The position numbers and the translations under genes are program-made. Source: Mesobacillus sp. S13 (lineage in GTDB: Bacteria; Bacillota; Bacilli; Bacillales; Cytobacillaceae). Taken from it: 64,000 bases of DNA. The stretch covers positions 4,545,001 to 4,609,000 of the forward strand of contig NZ_CP084622.1 in NCBI RefSeq assembly GCF_020422885.1, written 5' to 3'. Below the pieces are notes generated by a model. The model was not told the DNA's origin and did no database searches. It was given only the letters and a program-made list of their open reading frames with translations. Positions 8,201 through 16,371 of this stretch are shown here, piece after piece. Each line of letters begins with the position of its first letter. Within the stretch, counting starts at the first letter, position 1.

Positions 8201-10084
8201 CGTGGACTCGATGTTGACAATATAGTTGCCATCCTCGGTGAACGAGTGCGTGCCTTCCACATCTTTTCCTGTTATGTTCAAGAATTCAGCGTCATTCCTC
8301 GTCACATGAATTTTTGTTTGCTCCCAGTCCATATTCGTATCGCTGACGCTGATTTTCAGATCACGTGATTCTTTTGGAGGCCCATCTGTCTGTTCTTCTG
8401 TTTTCACGATGTTTTCAACCGTTAACTGTGGAGCTGTTTTATCAATTGTGAAAGTCACAGGTTCAATCGAGTCTGAATGGCCAAGACCATCCGTTGAGCT
8501 CAAGCTGATCTCATATTTCCCTTCTTGTGTAAAGGTGTGTTTTACCTGCGCCTTGAACAGGTTTGCAAGTTTTTCAAGTAATCCAATCACATAATTCTCA
8601 GTGTCTTTTTTCACTGTCAACGCTGTCTTTGTCAGGTCGAGCGTGATATCAGAGACTTCGATTGTCAAATCCTTGTCAGTGTTGAAATACTTTCCGTTTA
8701 CATCTTCGGAAAGACTGATTGCAGGCTTCGACTGGTCAATTTTGAAGCGCAGCGATTTTTCCGCAGAGTTTCCTGCCCCATCGGTTGCTGCCAATGTAAT
8801 CGTATATTCTCCATCCTCTTCCGCTTTAAAAGTTGCCTTCCCTTTATTGAGGGTTACTGGACTTGTTGTTTCTTTTCCAGTGATATCCTTCCTCGTCACC
8901 TCAAGACTTGCTGTGCTGTGGTGGACATCCTCAACAGTCGCTGTAATTTCCCTGGCAGCATCATAATCCTGCCCGTCACTCACCCCATCGAGTGTCAGTG
9001 TTGGTGACGTCTGGTCAGCAACGAACTTGAAAGGTGTTAGATTGTATTCCTGCCCATTTCTATGGCTTTCCTTCGCCCACACCCGGAATTCGTATTGGCC
9101 ATCTGCTGGTACTGGATAGCTAAGCGTTGCTTCCCATCCAGACACCGTCATATCCTTTGTTTCAAGTTCCTTTCCGTCTTTAAAAATGGCCACCGTTGCC
9201 GTGCCGAGCGAAATTCCGCTTGTCAATTTAAGATCAAGCTGTTTCGCATTTGTCACTTCTTCCCCGGAAAGCTGCTCCCCGCTGTGTAATACCGACAGCA
9301 CAGGGCCTTTAGTGCGGATTGAAAAAGAGACCTTTTTTTCAGGACTGGCATTGCCTACGCCGTCCTCAGCTTTAACAGATAGGATGTACTCGCCTTCCTG
9401 GGAAAAAGAATACGAGTTCTTCGAGGTTTCGGCTGTATTTTTCCAAGCAGGCAGGTTTGTGTAATCCTTTCCATTCCTTGTTGCGGTAACAATAACATCA
9501 TTGCTTGTAAAATGCTTTTCCGTCACTTCCACATCCACAATAACTTCTTTAGTGGACAGCTCGCCGTCAGTGATTCCCGCTAGTGTAACTTTCGGAGCTG
9601 TGGCATCTCTAGTAATGCTGAATGCATGGACATTAGACTTTATGCCCCACGCTTCGTTTTCAAGCAGTTCAACCTGAAGATCCAGACGGCCTTCGCCACT
9701 GAACGGAACATTTACCGTATACTTGCCGGCAAATTGGTCACCGCCGACTTCCTTGTATGTAATCCCGTTGACCTGATTTCCATCATGTGCAGCCAACACA
9801 TTGAACGGCCGCTCTGCCGGAGGGGTCAGCGACGCGTTCGCAAAATCATCGCTAAGGTCGATTGTAAAAATGATGTTCTCTTTGTTCGTCATCCAGTTCT
9901 GATTGAAAGAACCCGAAAGCATATTCCACGTCTGGCCATCGAACTCGACATTCCTGCTCACACCCCATAGGTTTGAAAGCACCCGGCCATTAAAAACCAG
10001 GATGGATGAGATCAAAACAAGGATAACAGGTATGGCAATGGCCCATTTCCTGCTCGTTTTTTTCTTGCGTCTTGGTTCCATCAT
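5243..10084 (-). CDS. Giant membrane-anchored Ig-like repeat protein
   Basis: The 1613-residue protein has a basic N-terminus, one TM helix near residues 14-33, a long extracellular region and a second TM helix near the C-terminus ending in VRRRKVKVEEE. The outer region contains about 15 bacterial Ig-like repeats of 80-110 residues, each joined by a marker such as FTIDKTKP and containing DGDYEI and KDKAGN type motifs. Two membrane anchors with a very large outside domain recall the topology of YueB/EsaA, the wall-spanning component of Firmicute type VII secretion, but no sequence relation is evident. It is the last gene of the kinase cluster, 12 bp after the preceding gene, with AAAGGAG before its ATG. 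Possible roles are a conduit or stalk across the wall, or adhesion. Confidence 0.85.
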   Translation of the reverse strand: MMEPRRKKKTSRKWAIAIPVILVLISSILVFNGRVLSNLWGVSRNVEFDGQTWNMLSGSFNQNWMTNKENIIFTIDLSDDFANASLTPPAERPFNVLAAHDGNQVNGITYKEVGGDQFAGKYTVNVPFSGEGRLDLQVELLENEAWGIKSNVHAFSITRDATAPKVTLAGITDGELSTKEVIVDVEVTEKHFTSNDVIVTATRNGKDYTNLPAWKNTAETSKNSYSFSQEGEYILSVKAEDGVGNASPEKKVSFSIRTKGPVLSVLHSGEQLSGEEVTNAKQLDLKLTSGISLGTATVAIFKDGKELETKDMTVSGWEATLSYPVPADGQYEFRVWAKESHRNGQEYNLTPFKFVADQTSPTLTLDGVSDGQDYDAAREITATVEDVHHSTASLEVTRKDITGKETTSPVTLNKGKATFKAEEDGEYTITLAATDGAGNSAEKSLRFKIDQSKPAISLSEDVNGKYFNTDKDLTIEVSDITLDLTKTALTVKKDTENYVIGLLEKLANLFKAQVKHTFTQEGKYEISLSSTDGLGHSDSIEPVTFTIDKTAPQLTVENIVKTEEQTDGPPKESRDLKISVSDTNMDWEQTKIHVTRNDAEFLNITGKDVEGTHSFTEDGNYIVNIESTDKAGNTTKHDEIKFTIDNTKPELKIFGVEHNGHYPKLENLEISIQDLTFLLSKTELVVKKDGEDFNIGDGKWNESLTPGGLRKAIRKLSFTEEGDYEISLTSTDFLGFENSLGPVKFTIDYTAPVVEAKGIADGAFIQKGNSVTIKVKEHNFKFNDVDIAVVKDGETYSIGEWKNTAEDSALSHQFDEDGDYELSVKAKDKAGNEAEEQKLHFTVDNVKPEVKVTGVTDGKYYNGSREVNIAVEERNFANNKVDLKVTRKVEVDGVKMNYSIGEWKNVAKRSELGYKFEKDGDYEITVSSKDAAGNEAAEQKILFTIDQVEPELSITGVEDDHNYRTNKPVNIRISDRNVDLSQTKLNVSRNGKTYSIGAPVLSGKTAAVKNFTFKEEGSYVINLDTTDKAGNKKKHDQIAFIIDKTNPVVKIDGVEDNSFNPSGKNVTISIDELNFATNNVDVSATKDGSNFKIGTWKNTGKLSKLGYNFTQDGLYTILATATDKAGNGPVTKKMTFTVDKVKPAIEIKGVENNAYYNVDKQVSVAIRDVNLDINKITVTRNGAGYGVGGFAVRNGVASLSHNFSKEGDYSILVEATDKAGNSFSSTVKFTIDKTKPVITPKFKGENRVIKNGEFINKVFTPEFALDESEDMIVSATLNNGPNLGRNVPVAAREMKYTYKVLARDKAGNETSLEISFTLDTTKPKLDISGVLDGFFNKDIAPKVTYSDIHLDSSKTSVTLNGKPFKNGTKLEYEQDYILKAVVTDLAENVTTRTIVFTIDKTSPVIKFKEPISNKYFNTDLLPQLLIEDMSAYDIIAMMLDGKPYEAGDHIKEEGKHVMFFEVKDKAGNIQQLSVEFIIDKTAPKVVVEGVKEKEKYYDPVEITIRLDNPNDTLKSVEINGELFKGDVIEENGYQVIKTKLAEIKPYKIKVTAYDDAGNEKSKVISFEIVKKGALVKFVENKPLLGGTLAGAIGLIAAAATVLVRRRKVKVEEE

Positions 10085-10096
10085 CTTTGTTCTCCT

Positions 10097-10795
10097 TTAA
10101 AGTATTGTATTGGAGTGGACAATCATGATATCCACTTGTTTCTTAAATCGTGGCTCTTCTTCCGTCAGCAAGGTGGTTTCTTCGAAGTCTTCCAATAGTG
10201 TTGTTTCATCAAGTAAAGTCGTTTCGTCCGGGTCAGCCGTCAGGACGGTCGTTTCATTCCAATCAGACAGGATGGTTGTCTGTATTGGTGATTCGTGGGA
10301 AACACTCTGGTTCGATGAAACTGCTGCAGCAACTGGTTCCCGCAGTGGAGTTTCTTCCATTAAAGCTGTCGGCTCGAGTCCATCGGGTGTTAGCAATGTC
10401 GTAGACTCGAGTCCTTCAGGAGATAGCAATGCCGTCGGCTCCAGCCCCTCTTGTTTAAGCAAGGCTGTCTTCTTGAAGCTCTCATGATTCAAAAGAGCTG
10501 TTGGCTCAATCTGGCCGCTCGCCATTTTCTCGGTTGGTTCCACATACTCACCGGCTGCCACTTCTTTATCGACATTCTTGCGGACATGGATTTCCTTTGT
10601 CGTCGGCTTTGTGCTTGTATCGGCCTGGGTGCTGGTCGTTTTCTTCCGGGCCTTCCTCCCCGCACCAGGAAAATTCCAGCCCGTCAGATCGGTAATGACC
10701 TGGGCAATATTAAGTTTCACGTAGGTCAGAACCGCAATCACCAGCGCGATCACCGCACCTGCCAAACCGCCGTAAAACATAATCTGGTATGCCAT
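10097..10795 (-). CDS. Membrane protein with repeated FHA-target-like Thr motifs
   Basis: This 232-residue protein has one TM helix at residues 8-27 and a long cytoplasmic tail. The tail carries about ten motifs of the type [EK]PTALL, ESTTLL, ETTVL and ETTLL, three of them close together near residues 195-215. FHA domains bind phospho-Thr with a hydrophobic or acidic residue at +3, and GarA-like proteins use ETTS/ETTV sites, so these repeats look like multiple phosphorylation and docking sites. The kinase encoded immediately upstream is the obvious candidate enzyme; the FHA domains of the DUF6382 protein and of EssC are candidate readers. The family itself was not recognised. Confidence 0.8.
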   Translation of the reverse strand: MAYQIMFYGGLAGAVIALVIAVLTYVKLNIAQVITDLTGWNFPGAGRKARKKTTSTQADTSTKPTTKEIHVRKNVDKEVAAGEYVEPTEKMASGQIEPTALLNHESFKKTALLKQEGLEPTALLSPEGLESTTLLTPDGLEPTALMEETPLREPVAAAVSSNQSVSHESPIQTTILSDWNETTVLTADPDETTLLDETTLLEDFEETTLLTEEEPRFKKQVDIMIVHSNTIL

Positions 10796-10855
10796 TCTTC
10801 TTCAACTGCCTTCCTTGGGAGCATGGGGACGTATCCTTGCTCGCCCCCTGCATCC

Positions 10856-12799
10856 CTAGAGAATATTCAAGTTTTCCATGCGTCTGGTGAGTTTTTTGTA
10901 TCCTTCGTCGTCTTTGGCACCTGGCAGGGTGCTTACATTTTCATAAACTTTTTTTGCATCGGTGTAGTTCCGATTGCCTTCTTCTTTGTTCTGTTCGATG
11001 TCTAGGAGGAGATTGCCGAGCTTTACATTAGCGTTGATGCTGTCAGGGAATTTTTTCAGCACCGTGTTCCGGAAGTGCTCGACTGCACGAGAGAATTCAC
11101 TCATTTCCTGATAGATGACGCCAATTTTGACATAGACCTCTTCCTGGTCTGCGACGTTCAAATCAAGGAGGTTGTTGTAATGTTCGATTGCCTGTTCGTA
11201 ATCATCGCGGGCACTCGCTTTGTCCTCGGAATTCACGCCGCGGCTGTAATAAGCCTGGGCAAGCTTCTGTTCTAATTCCATCTCGTATTTGAACTGGAGC
11301 TGTTCGTTTTCAAGCTTTGCCAGGATGTCCTTTGCCTTCTGGACAATCTCGATCGCCTGGGTGTTCGCGTCAGGAATCTGGCTCTTATAAGAAATATAGA
11401 TATTAGCTAGAGAGTTATAGTTATCAATTTTTTTACTGTCATTGGCAAGTCCATCATTGTACTCGTGGAACTCCTGAAGGTCTCCGGCAAACTTCGTATA
11501 GTCCACATTCAGGCTGCTCATCGTCGTTGCCAGCGACTTGTAGTATTTAGCATCCGGCAGTTCTTTTTCATCCACCTGCTGGAAGTATTTTAACGCGTTG
11601 TTATAGTCCCTTTTTACATCGAAATAGGTCATCCCCATTTTGAAAAGAACTTCGTTATTCTTATGGACTCCACCGTATTCATCCTGTATATATGATTCCA
11701 GCTTGGCGAGCCCTTCGTCTGTCTGGTTTCTATTAATATATAAATCAAGCAGATTGATATAAGCCTCCGAACGCCCGTTGTCGACACGGGTTGCGCTTTC
11801 GAGCAGCTTGATTGCCTCGGTCTGCTCTCCGTCCATCAATGCGATGCTCGCCTGATTGACTAGATTCATATAATCCTGGAACTGCTCATTTTTCATGCCT
11901 TTGTAACCGAGAACAGAGGTTGTTGAGAACGCCAGGAACAGCACCGCTGGAACCAGGAACATCGCCAGTTTTTTGATTAGCATGTTCTTGTAACCCTTCG
12001 TCAGCCTGTTGATGTGCTCGAGGTCATAACTCAGCTCCTCGCAGTTCTGATAACGATTCGCCGGCTCGGCCTGAGTGCATTTTTTGATGATATGCTCGAG
12101 GCCCTCTGGAAGTGTCGGGTCCCATTCACGGATTGGTCTGATCTCAAATGGCGGCTCGCTCAAGTTTTTCCCAGTTACGAGGTGGTAAAGTGTGATTCCC
12201 AAGCTATAAATATCGGTTTTCGCATCCGTCTGTCTGCCGGAAATCTGTTCAGGTGCCGCATACCCCTTCGTTCCTAGATTCGTAGTGTCAGAGAGATTCT
12301 CGGTTTTGAATTCCCGCGCAATCCCGAAGTCTATCAGCTTGATTTTTCCCTCTGGCGTCAGCATGACATTATCCGGCTTCATGTCGCGGTAAATGATGGG
12401 ATATGGCTTCCTCGTGTGCAGGTATCCAAGCACATCGCTCAGCTGTTTCGCCCATTCGATCACCTCTTTTGCCGGGATTTTTCCGTCGCGCTTGAGGCGC
12501 TCCTTCAGCGACTCGCCCTCGATATAGTCCATCACCACGTAAATATCGCCCTCGGATTCGATGATGTCATAGATTTTCGGCAGCGAACCGTGGTCAAGCT
12601 TCTTCAGCATATTCGCCTCGACGACCAGGCTGTTGATCAGCAGCTCGTTGTTGCTGTTGCTGCGCTTGCGGATATCCTTGACGACGAGCGACTTATTGAG
12701 CCGGTTATCCATCGCCAGGTAGACGACGCTCATTCCGCCGCGTCCGATTTCCTTCAATATTTCATATCTGTCATCAATGATGGTTCCAATTTGTATCAA
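10856..12799 (-). CDS. Membrane Ser/Thr protein kinase with TPR-like outer domain
   Basis: The product of about 647 residues begins with a Hanks-type kinase domain. Visible motifs are the Gly loop GRGGMSVVYL, catalytic Lys in VVKD, YRDMKPDN (RD kinase), DFG in LIDFGIAR, activation loop LSDTTNLGTK and APE. All key residues are present, so it should be active. A TM helix follows near residues 279-301 and then a long helical TPR-like region, probably outside the cell. YukC/EssB of type VII secretion has the same order (pseudokinase, TM, helical domain), and no separate YukC is seen. GGGAGG lies one base before an ATG at 12805 but seven bases before a TTG at 12799, which I take as the start. PP2C, its antagonist, lies upstream. 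Confidence 0.88.
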   Translation of the reverse strand: MIQIGTIIDDRYEILKEIGRGGMSVVYLAMDNRLNKSLVVKDIRKRSNSNNELLINSLVVEANMLKKLDHGSLPKIYDIIESEGDIYVVMDYIEGESLKERLKRDGKIPAKEVIEWAKQLSDVLGYLHTRKPYPIIYRDMKPDNVMLTPEGKIKLIDFGIAREFKTENLSDTTNLGTKGYAAPEQISGRQTDAKTDIYSLGITLYHLVTGKNLSEPPFEIRPIREWDPTLPEGLEHIIKKCTQAEPANRYQNCEELSYDLEHINRLTKGYKNMLIKKLAMFLVPAVLFLAFSTTSVLGYKGMKNEQFQDYMNLVNQASIALMDGEQTEAIKLLESATRVDNGRSEAYINLLDLYINRNQTDEGLAKLESYIQDEYGGVHKNNEVLFKMGMTYFDVKRDYNNALKYFQQVDEKELPDAKYYKSLATTMSSLNVDYTKFAGDLQEFHEYNDGLANDSKKIDNYNSLANIYISYKSQIPDANTQAIEIVQKAKDILAKLENEQLQFKYEMELEQKLAQAYYSRGVNSEDKASARDDYEQAIEHYNNLLDLNVADQEEVYVKIGVIYQEMSEFSRAVEHFRNTVLKKFPDSINANVKLGNLLLDIEQNKEEGNRNYTDAKKVYENVSTLPGAKDDEGYKKLTRRMENLNIL

Positions 12800-12853
12800 T
12801 TTCATTCCTCCCAGAAACGTGGGGATATCTTTCGTTATTCCAGTAAATCCCGA

Positions 12854-13090
12854 TTATTGGGACTCAATTACCGTACTCATGTTTCTTCAATCACATTATT
12901 GGTGCATGAGAACTCTCCTCATGATTCGTCAATCCGTTTATTGGGACGCGAAAACTCTCCCCATGTCCCTTCAATCACATTATTGGGACGCGAGAACCTT
13001 CTCCATGTCCCTGCAATCACATTATTGAGATGCGAGAACCTTCCCCATTACCTTCAATCACATTATTGGGACGCGAGAACTCTCCCCATG
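12854..13090. repeat. 42-bp array D (core TTATTGGGACGCGAGAAC)
   Basis: Six units start at 12854, 12896, 12938, 12980, 13022 and 13063, spaced by 42, 42, 42, 42 and 41 bp (two times 21). The most regular units also contain CCCCATGTCCC. The last unit runs into the PP2C gene: its stop codon TAA and its final nine or so residues are encoded by repeat sequence. The units resemble the single element at 18837-18864 (about 24 of 28 bases). Confidence 0.9.
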
Positions 13091-13854
13091 TCCCGTTTTG
13101 CCAGCAAAATCGAGATATTGTCTGTTTCCTGGCGTTCTTTTGCTAGCTCGACTAGTTCAATGAGCTTTTCTTTCATGTGTTTTTCTTCGGTAAAAGACTG
13201 CGGGTTCAGGTGTGTGAGCATTTCCTCGTCTCTGATTTCGTGATAAAAGCCGTCGGTGCAGAGCATAAACATTAATTCGTTTTCGACTTCGCCTGACGTG
13301 ATGACGATGCTGATGTCCTTTGTTGCGCCAACGCACTGGAGCAGCACATTCCGCCTCGGGTCAATCCTCGCCTGTTCGGCGGTAATATTACCGCGCTTCA
13401 GCTCGCGTTCGACGAGTGTCTGGTCTTCGGTCAGTTTGACAAGTCTATCGTTGATGCTGTAAGCCCTGCTGTCACCAATCTGAAGAATAAAATACTGCTT
13501 GTGGAGGATCAGCAAAGCTGTAATCGTTGTCCCCAGCTTGATGTTCGAAGCCTCGCCATATTCAAGGATTTTCAGGTTCAGCTCGCGGACACGTTCCTCA
13601 AGCTTGACGGAAATTTCGTTTTCAGCGATGCCGCCTTCCAGCAATTCTGGCAAATCTTGATTGAACCAGTCAGACATTCCTCTGATTACCGTTGCGCTTG
13701 CAAGCTCCCCGTGGGATAGGCCCCCCATGCCATCGCAAATGATAAACAGGCCGATTTCACCTTCAGGAGTCTTTGCACTTTTCAGCAACAGTCCATCCTG
13801 ATTCGTTTTCTTCTTGATTCCTATGTCGGTATGATAGGCCACTTGAAATGCCAT
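13063..13854 (-). CDS. PP2C-family Ser/Thr protein phosphatase
   Basis: The 263-residue enzyme is a metal-dependent PPM phosphatase like PrpC/Stp, which removes phosphate from Ser/Thr kinase targets. The metal-binding motifs are present: N-terminal DIGIKKKTNQDG, ICDGMGGLSHG, LQIGDSRAY, LCTDGFYHEI and the C-terminal DNISILLAK. The ATG at 13854 has AGGAGG seven bases upstream; a TTG further upstream lacks one. Its C-terminal residues RDMGRVLASQ are encoded inside repeat array D, after the conserved DNISILL strand, so the repeat has probably supplied a new gene end. It is 20 bp downstream of the FHA gene and acts against the kinase encoded beyond the array. Confidence 0.93.
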   Translation of the reverse strand: MAFQVAYHTDIGIKKKTNQDGLLLKSAKTPEGEIGLFIICDGMGGLSHGELASATVIRGMSDWFNQDLPELLEGGIAENEISVKLEERVRELNLKILEYGEASNIKLGTTITALLILHKQYFILQIGDSRAYSINDRLVKLTEDQTLVERELKRGNITAEQARIDPRRNVLLQCVGATKDISIVITSGEVENELMFMLCTDGFYHEIRDEEMLTHLNPQSFTEEKHMKEKLIELVELAKERQETDNISILLAKRDMGRVLASQ

Positions 13855-13874
13855 TATTGTTCCTCCTATCAATC

Positions 13875-15191
13875 TCAATAAAGCATGAAAATGAATTCCT
13901 CGTTCGCGAGCTTGATTTTATCTTCATGCTTGATTTTTACTTTTTCCTTTGGCGATACCTTCACACCATTCACGAAACTTCCGTTGGTAGAATGATTGTC
14001 TTCCAGGAAATATTCGCCGTTAGATACAATTACATGGGCGTGGACTCGGCCAATCACTTTATTTTCCGATGCAAAGTCCGCTCTCATCGGATCTCGGCCA
14101 ATTTTGAAAAAGTCCTTGGCAATCGTGATTTTTTCGTTCTTGGAAACAGCCAATAAAAATGGTCTGCGGATTGAATGTCCAAGAGTAGTCGTCCCCTCAT
14201 CCTCATCCGCCATTACACCAAGTACGGTAGTGCCTCCATCCTCTTGTTCACTGCTGCTGGCTATGGCTGGCTGGATATTGATTGATGTACCGCTGCAGAG
14301 TGCCGACGCCTCTTTTAACAAAGCGTTATTTTCACCAAGCTCAGCTCTGGTGATCCGCTTATAGTTAACCTCTTCCTCAATTTCGAGCTTGCGGCCCGTT
14401 TTTACATCCTTCTTCTGGCTTGTATATTCAGAAGTCATCACCCCATTGTCGACACTCGTCTTCATGGTGTGAACCTCGCTGCCCGGGCTGTAGAAATTCG
14501 GGTTGATGGATGGTGTTTCAAGCTCTGGTTCTTCCGTCAGGATCTCTTCCTCCGCTTTGATTGCTGGAGCCGCCTCTGCCTTTTTTGATTTTTCCGGCAT
14601 TTTGTAAGGCTGGCGTATCAGTGTTTCCTCACCAGCCAGCTCATTCATTTTTTCCAGCAGGTATTCTGGCGTTACGTCCTCCGTTTGTACCAGGTAGTTA
14701 TGTAGCTTGATGAAGAACGCGGCATCATCCGTTTCTTCGTAAGGCGCCGAAAGCAGCAATTCACGCAGAAAGTCTTTAAGTGATACCTTTTCAAAAATAT
14801 TATTTTTTACAGGAAGGTTGATAAAAACTAATCTGTTTGAAAAATTATCAATAAAGATCTCACGCTGGCTGAACACGAAATTTTCAATATCGTGGCCGCT
14901 CGCTTGGGCATCCACCAGCGTTTCGGCAATATTCAGGAAGCAGTTGAAAAGACGTTCCTTCGTCGCCGGCGTGGAATTCAGCAACTCCAGCGTGTTATCG
15001 GAAATCATGTCATAACGAAGAAAGCAGTTATCCCCTTCTAAAATAGCATTGCATGTCAGGATTCCCGGAACTCGGCTCGCCCTTAGCAGCTCCACCTGGC
15101 CGCCGTCGATATCCGCCTTGCTGGCAGCATGATAATAAAGGAATTTCGAGATCCCGTAGCTTTCCAGTTTAAATTCCACCTGTTTGATCAT
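13875..15191 (-). CDS. DUF6382-type N-terminal domain plus FHA domain protein
   Basis: The 438-residue cytoplasmic protein has an N-terminal domain of about 180 residues resembling DUF6382, a charged linker, and a C-terminal FHA domain from about residue 350. In the FHA domain, IGRDP, the Ser/His of RVHAHV and NHSTNGSFVNG form the phospho-Thr binding surface and are all intact. The linker contains GTTVLG and GTTTLG sites, the same kind of motif repeated in the membrane protein at 10097-10795, so the protein may be both phosphorylated and a phospho-Thr reader. It lies directly before the PP2C gene. The weak SD TGGAG lies about 12 bp before the ATG. A role as adaptor between kinase and secretion ATPase is an inference. 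Confidence 0.85.
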   Translation of the reverse strand: MIKQVEFKLESYGISKFLYYHAASKADIDGGQVELLRASRVPGILTCNAILEGDNCFLRYDMISDNTLELLNSTPATKERLFNCFLNIAETLVDAQASGHDIENFVFSQREIFIDNFSNRLVFINLPVKNNIFEKVSLKDFLRELLLSAPYEETDDAAFFIKLHNYLVQTEDVTPEYLLEKMNELAGEETLIRQPYKMPEKSKKAEAAPAIKAEEEILTEEPELETPSINPNFYSPGSEVHTMKTSVDNGVMTSEYTSQKKDVKTGRKLEIEEEVNYKRITRAELGENNALLKEASALCSGTSINIQPAIASSSEQEDGGTTVLGVMADEDEGTTTLGHSIRRPFLLAVSKNEKITIAKDFFKIGRDPMRADFASENKVIGRVHAHVIVSNGEYFLEDNHSTNGSFVNGVKVSPKEKVKIKHEDKIKLANEEFIFMLY

Positions 15192-15291
15192 TGCGCTTCG
15201 ACTCCATTTTTGAATGAATTTTATGTATGGGTTGGGTCCACCGAACCTCTTTTTTGAACAAAGACATTATCTACCATGAAAAAAGAACATT

Positions 15292-15417
15292 TATCTTCAG
15301 TTGAGACGGTTTTATCTCCGGTTGGAGAGCTTATATCTCCAGTTGAGAGGACTTTATCTCCAGTTGGAGAGCTTATATCTCCAGTTGAGAGGATTTTATC
15401 TCCGGTTGATTATCTTT
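15292..15417. repeat. 21-bp phased array B1 (core TATCTCCAGTTG)
   Basis: Six units start at 15292, 15313, 15334, 15355, 15376 and 15397, all exactly 21 bp apart. Alternate units are more alike (GTTGGAGAGC versus GTTGAGAGG), suggesting growth by 42-bp duplication. Confidence 0.92.
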
Positions 15418-15476
15418 TTCAACGGTTGGACTCGCTTCTCACAGGAAGGGGCCCATTCCACCAGCTAGGTCACTGG

Positions 15477-15623
15477 AATTTCCCGTTAATATGCTTTTCA
15501 TCTTCGTTCACCTGTGGATAATCCCCGTTACTCCGCTTTTAATCCCCGTTGGATGCTGGATAATCCCCGTTGAGTGGCAAATAATCCCCGTTGACCAATG
15601 GATAATCCCCGTTGAATACTCAC
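15477..15623. repeat. 21-bp phased array B2 (core TAATCCCCGTTG)
   Basis: Five good units start at 15519, 15540, 15561, 15582 and 15603. Two eroded units in the same phase (about 8 of 11 core bases) lie at 15477 and 15498. The core is related to that of array B1 and is the reverse complement of array E. Confidence 0.9.
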
Positions 15624-15644
15624 CGCCACGTCACAGGGGGTTAT

Positions 15645-15696
15645 TTTACAGAAGGGCAAACTGCACGCGCTGCTTGCCCCCTACCCTCTGTAAAAA
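15645..15696. terminator. Long hairpin after the WXG100 genes
   Basis: The outer stem TTTTACAGA / TCTGTAAAA and the inner GGGCAA / TTGCCC lie a few bases beyond the 15702 stop codon. T-runs are weak, so it may be a terminator or a 3' stabiliser for the esx-like mRNA. Confidence 0.45.
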
Positions 15697-15701
15697 AGTG
15701 A

Positions 15702-16004
15702 TTATTTAAAAGAGCTGGCGTTATTGTTGATCGCTGTTTCTGCAGTGTTGTAGTTTGTGACAGTGTTATCCAAGAACTTGGCGTAGCTGTCGACGACCTG
15801 GCGATATTCTTCAAATCGTGGTGCCAGTGAGTTGAAGTTGCCGCGGATTGTGTTGGAAGCGTCTGAGTTCCAAGATGACGATAGTGCGTTCATGTCCTTC
15901 TTGATTTCTTCCAATCTAGTGGATAATTGCTGGTTCAAGTTGCGGATTTGGCCCGCCGTTTTGCTAACCTCGCCGAGCGAGATTTTGATTCCATCTCCTG
16001 CCAA
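15702..16004 (-). CDS. WXG100-family type VII secretion substrate
   Basis: The 100-residue helical hairpin protein has the central WNS turn of the WXG100 (ESAT-6/YukE) family near residue 45 and a C-terminal YNTAE that fits the YxxxD/E export signal. Such proteins form dimers and are recognised and exported by the EssC ATPase. The start is a TTG with AGGAGGT eight bases upstream. It is tandem to a second WXG100 gene, 30 bp apart, which may be its dimer partner. A long hairpin follows. Confidence 0.93.
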   Translation of the reverse strand: MAGDGIKISLGEVSKTAGQIRNLNQQLSTRLEEIKKDMNALSSSWNSDASNTIRGNFNSLAPRFEEYRQVVDSYAKFLDNTVTNYNTAETAINNNASSFK

Positions 16005-16034
16005 TGTATTTCACCTCCTGCGTTATGTTAAGGA

Positions 16035-16337
16035 TTAGTTGCTCAATCTCTTAGCCTGGTTAATGACCTCGCTCTGAGTGTCGCGGTATGTCTTCGCGCT
16101 CATCTTCAGGAACTCTGAGTACTGTCTCATCAACTGAGTCATTTTGTTGAAGTCGTCCATGAAGCCTTTGATTTGTGCAGTGTATGCCTGGTTGTCGGCA
16201 CCCTGCCAAGCAGCCGCCATCGCTTCGACTTCGCTGAAAAGAGCTTTGTAATTTCTTTCGTAGTCAGCTGCCTGCTGGTCAATCTTGTTAGCAGTCGTTT
16301 CAAGCTTTGCTGGTTCAACAGTGATCGATCTTGCCAT
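16035..16337 (-). CDS. WXG100-family protein
   Basis: The 100-residue protein has the WXG motif as WQG near residue 45, flanked by two amphipathic helices. It belongs to the ESX/Yuk substrate family and may dimerise with the neighbouring WXG100 protein. The C-terminal helix has TYRDTQSE, which is not a perfect YxxxD/E signal, so export may depend on the partner. AAAGGAGGTG before the ATG at 16337 decides the start; a GTG three codons upstream overlaps that site. Confidence 0.92.
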   Translation of the reverse strand: MARSITVEPAKLETTANKIDQQAADYERNYKALFSEVEAMAAAWQGADNQAYTAQIKGFMDDFNKMTQLMRQYSEFLKMSAKTYRDTQSEVINQAKRLSN

Positions 16338-16371
16338 TCTTTTCACCTCCTTTCAAGTGAGTCTAATAGAG

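Larger units (their letters stand above)
15192..15701. other. Intergenic region with two repeat arrays
   Basis: The 510 bp between the WXG100 pair and the FHA gene contain array B1 (15292-15417), array B2 (15477-15623) and a hairpin (15645-15696). Open frames through the arrays encode seven-residue repeats such as LSPVGE and IIPVE, but have no ribosome site. Confidence 0.8.

Noticed and set aside
15276..15709. Two plus-strand open frames with LSPVGE and IIPVE repeats
   Set aside because: They are translations of arrays B1 and B2 with no ribosome site; frame openness follows from the 21-bp period.
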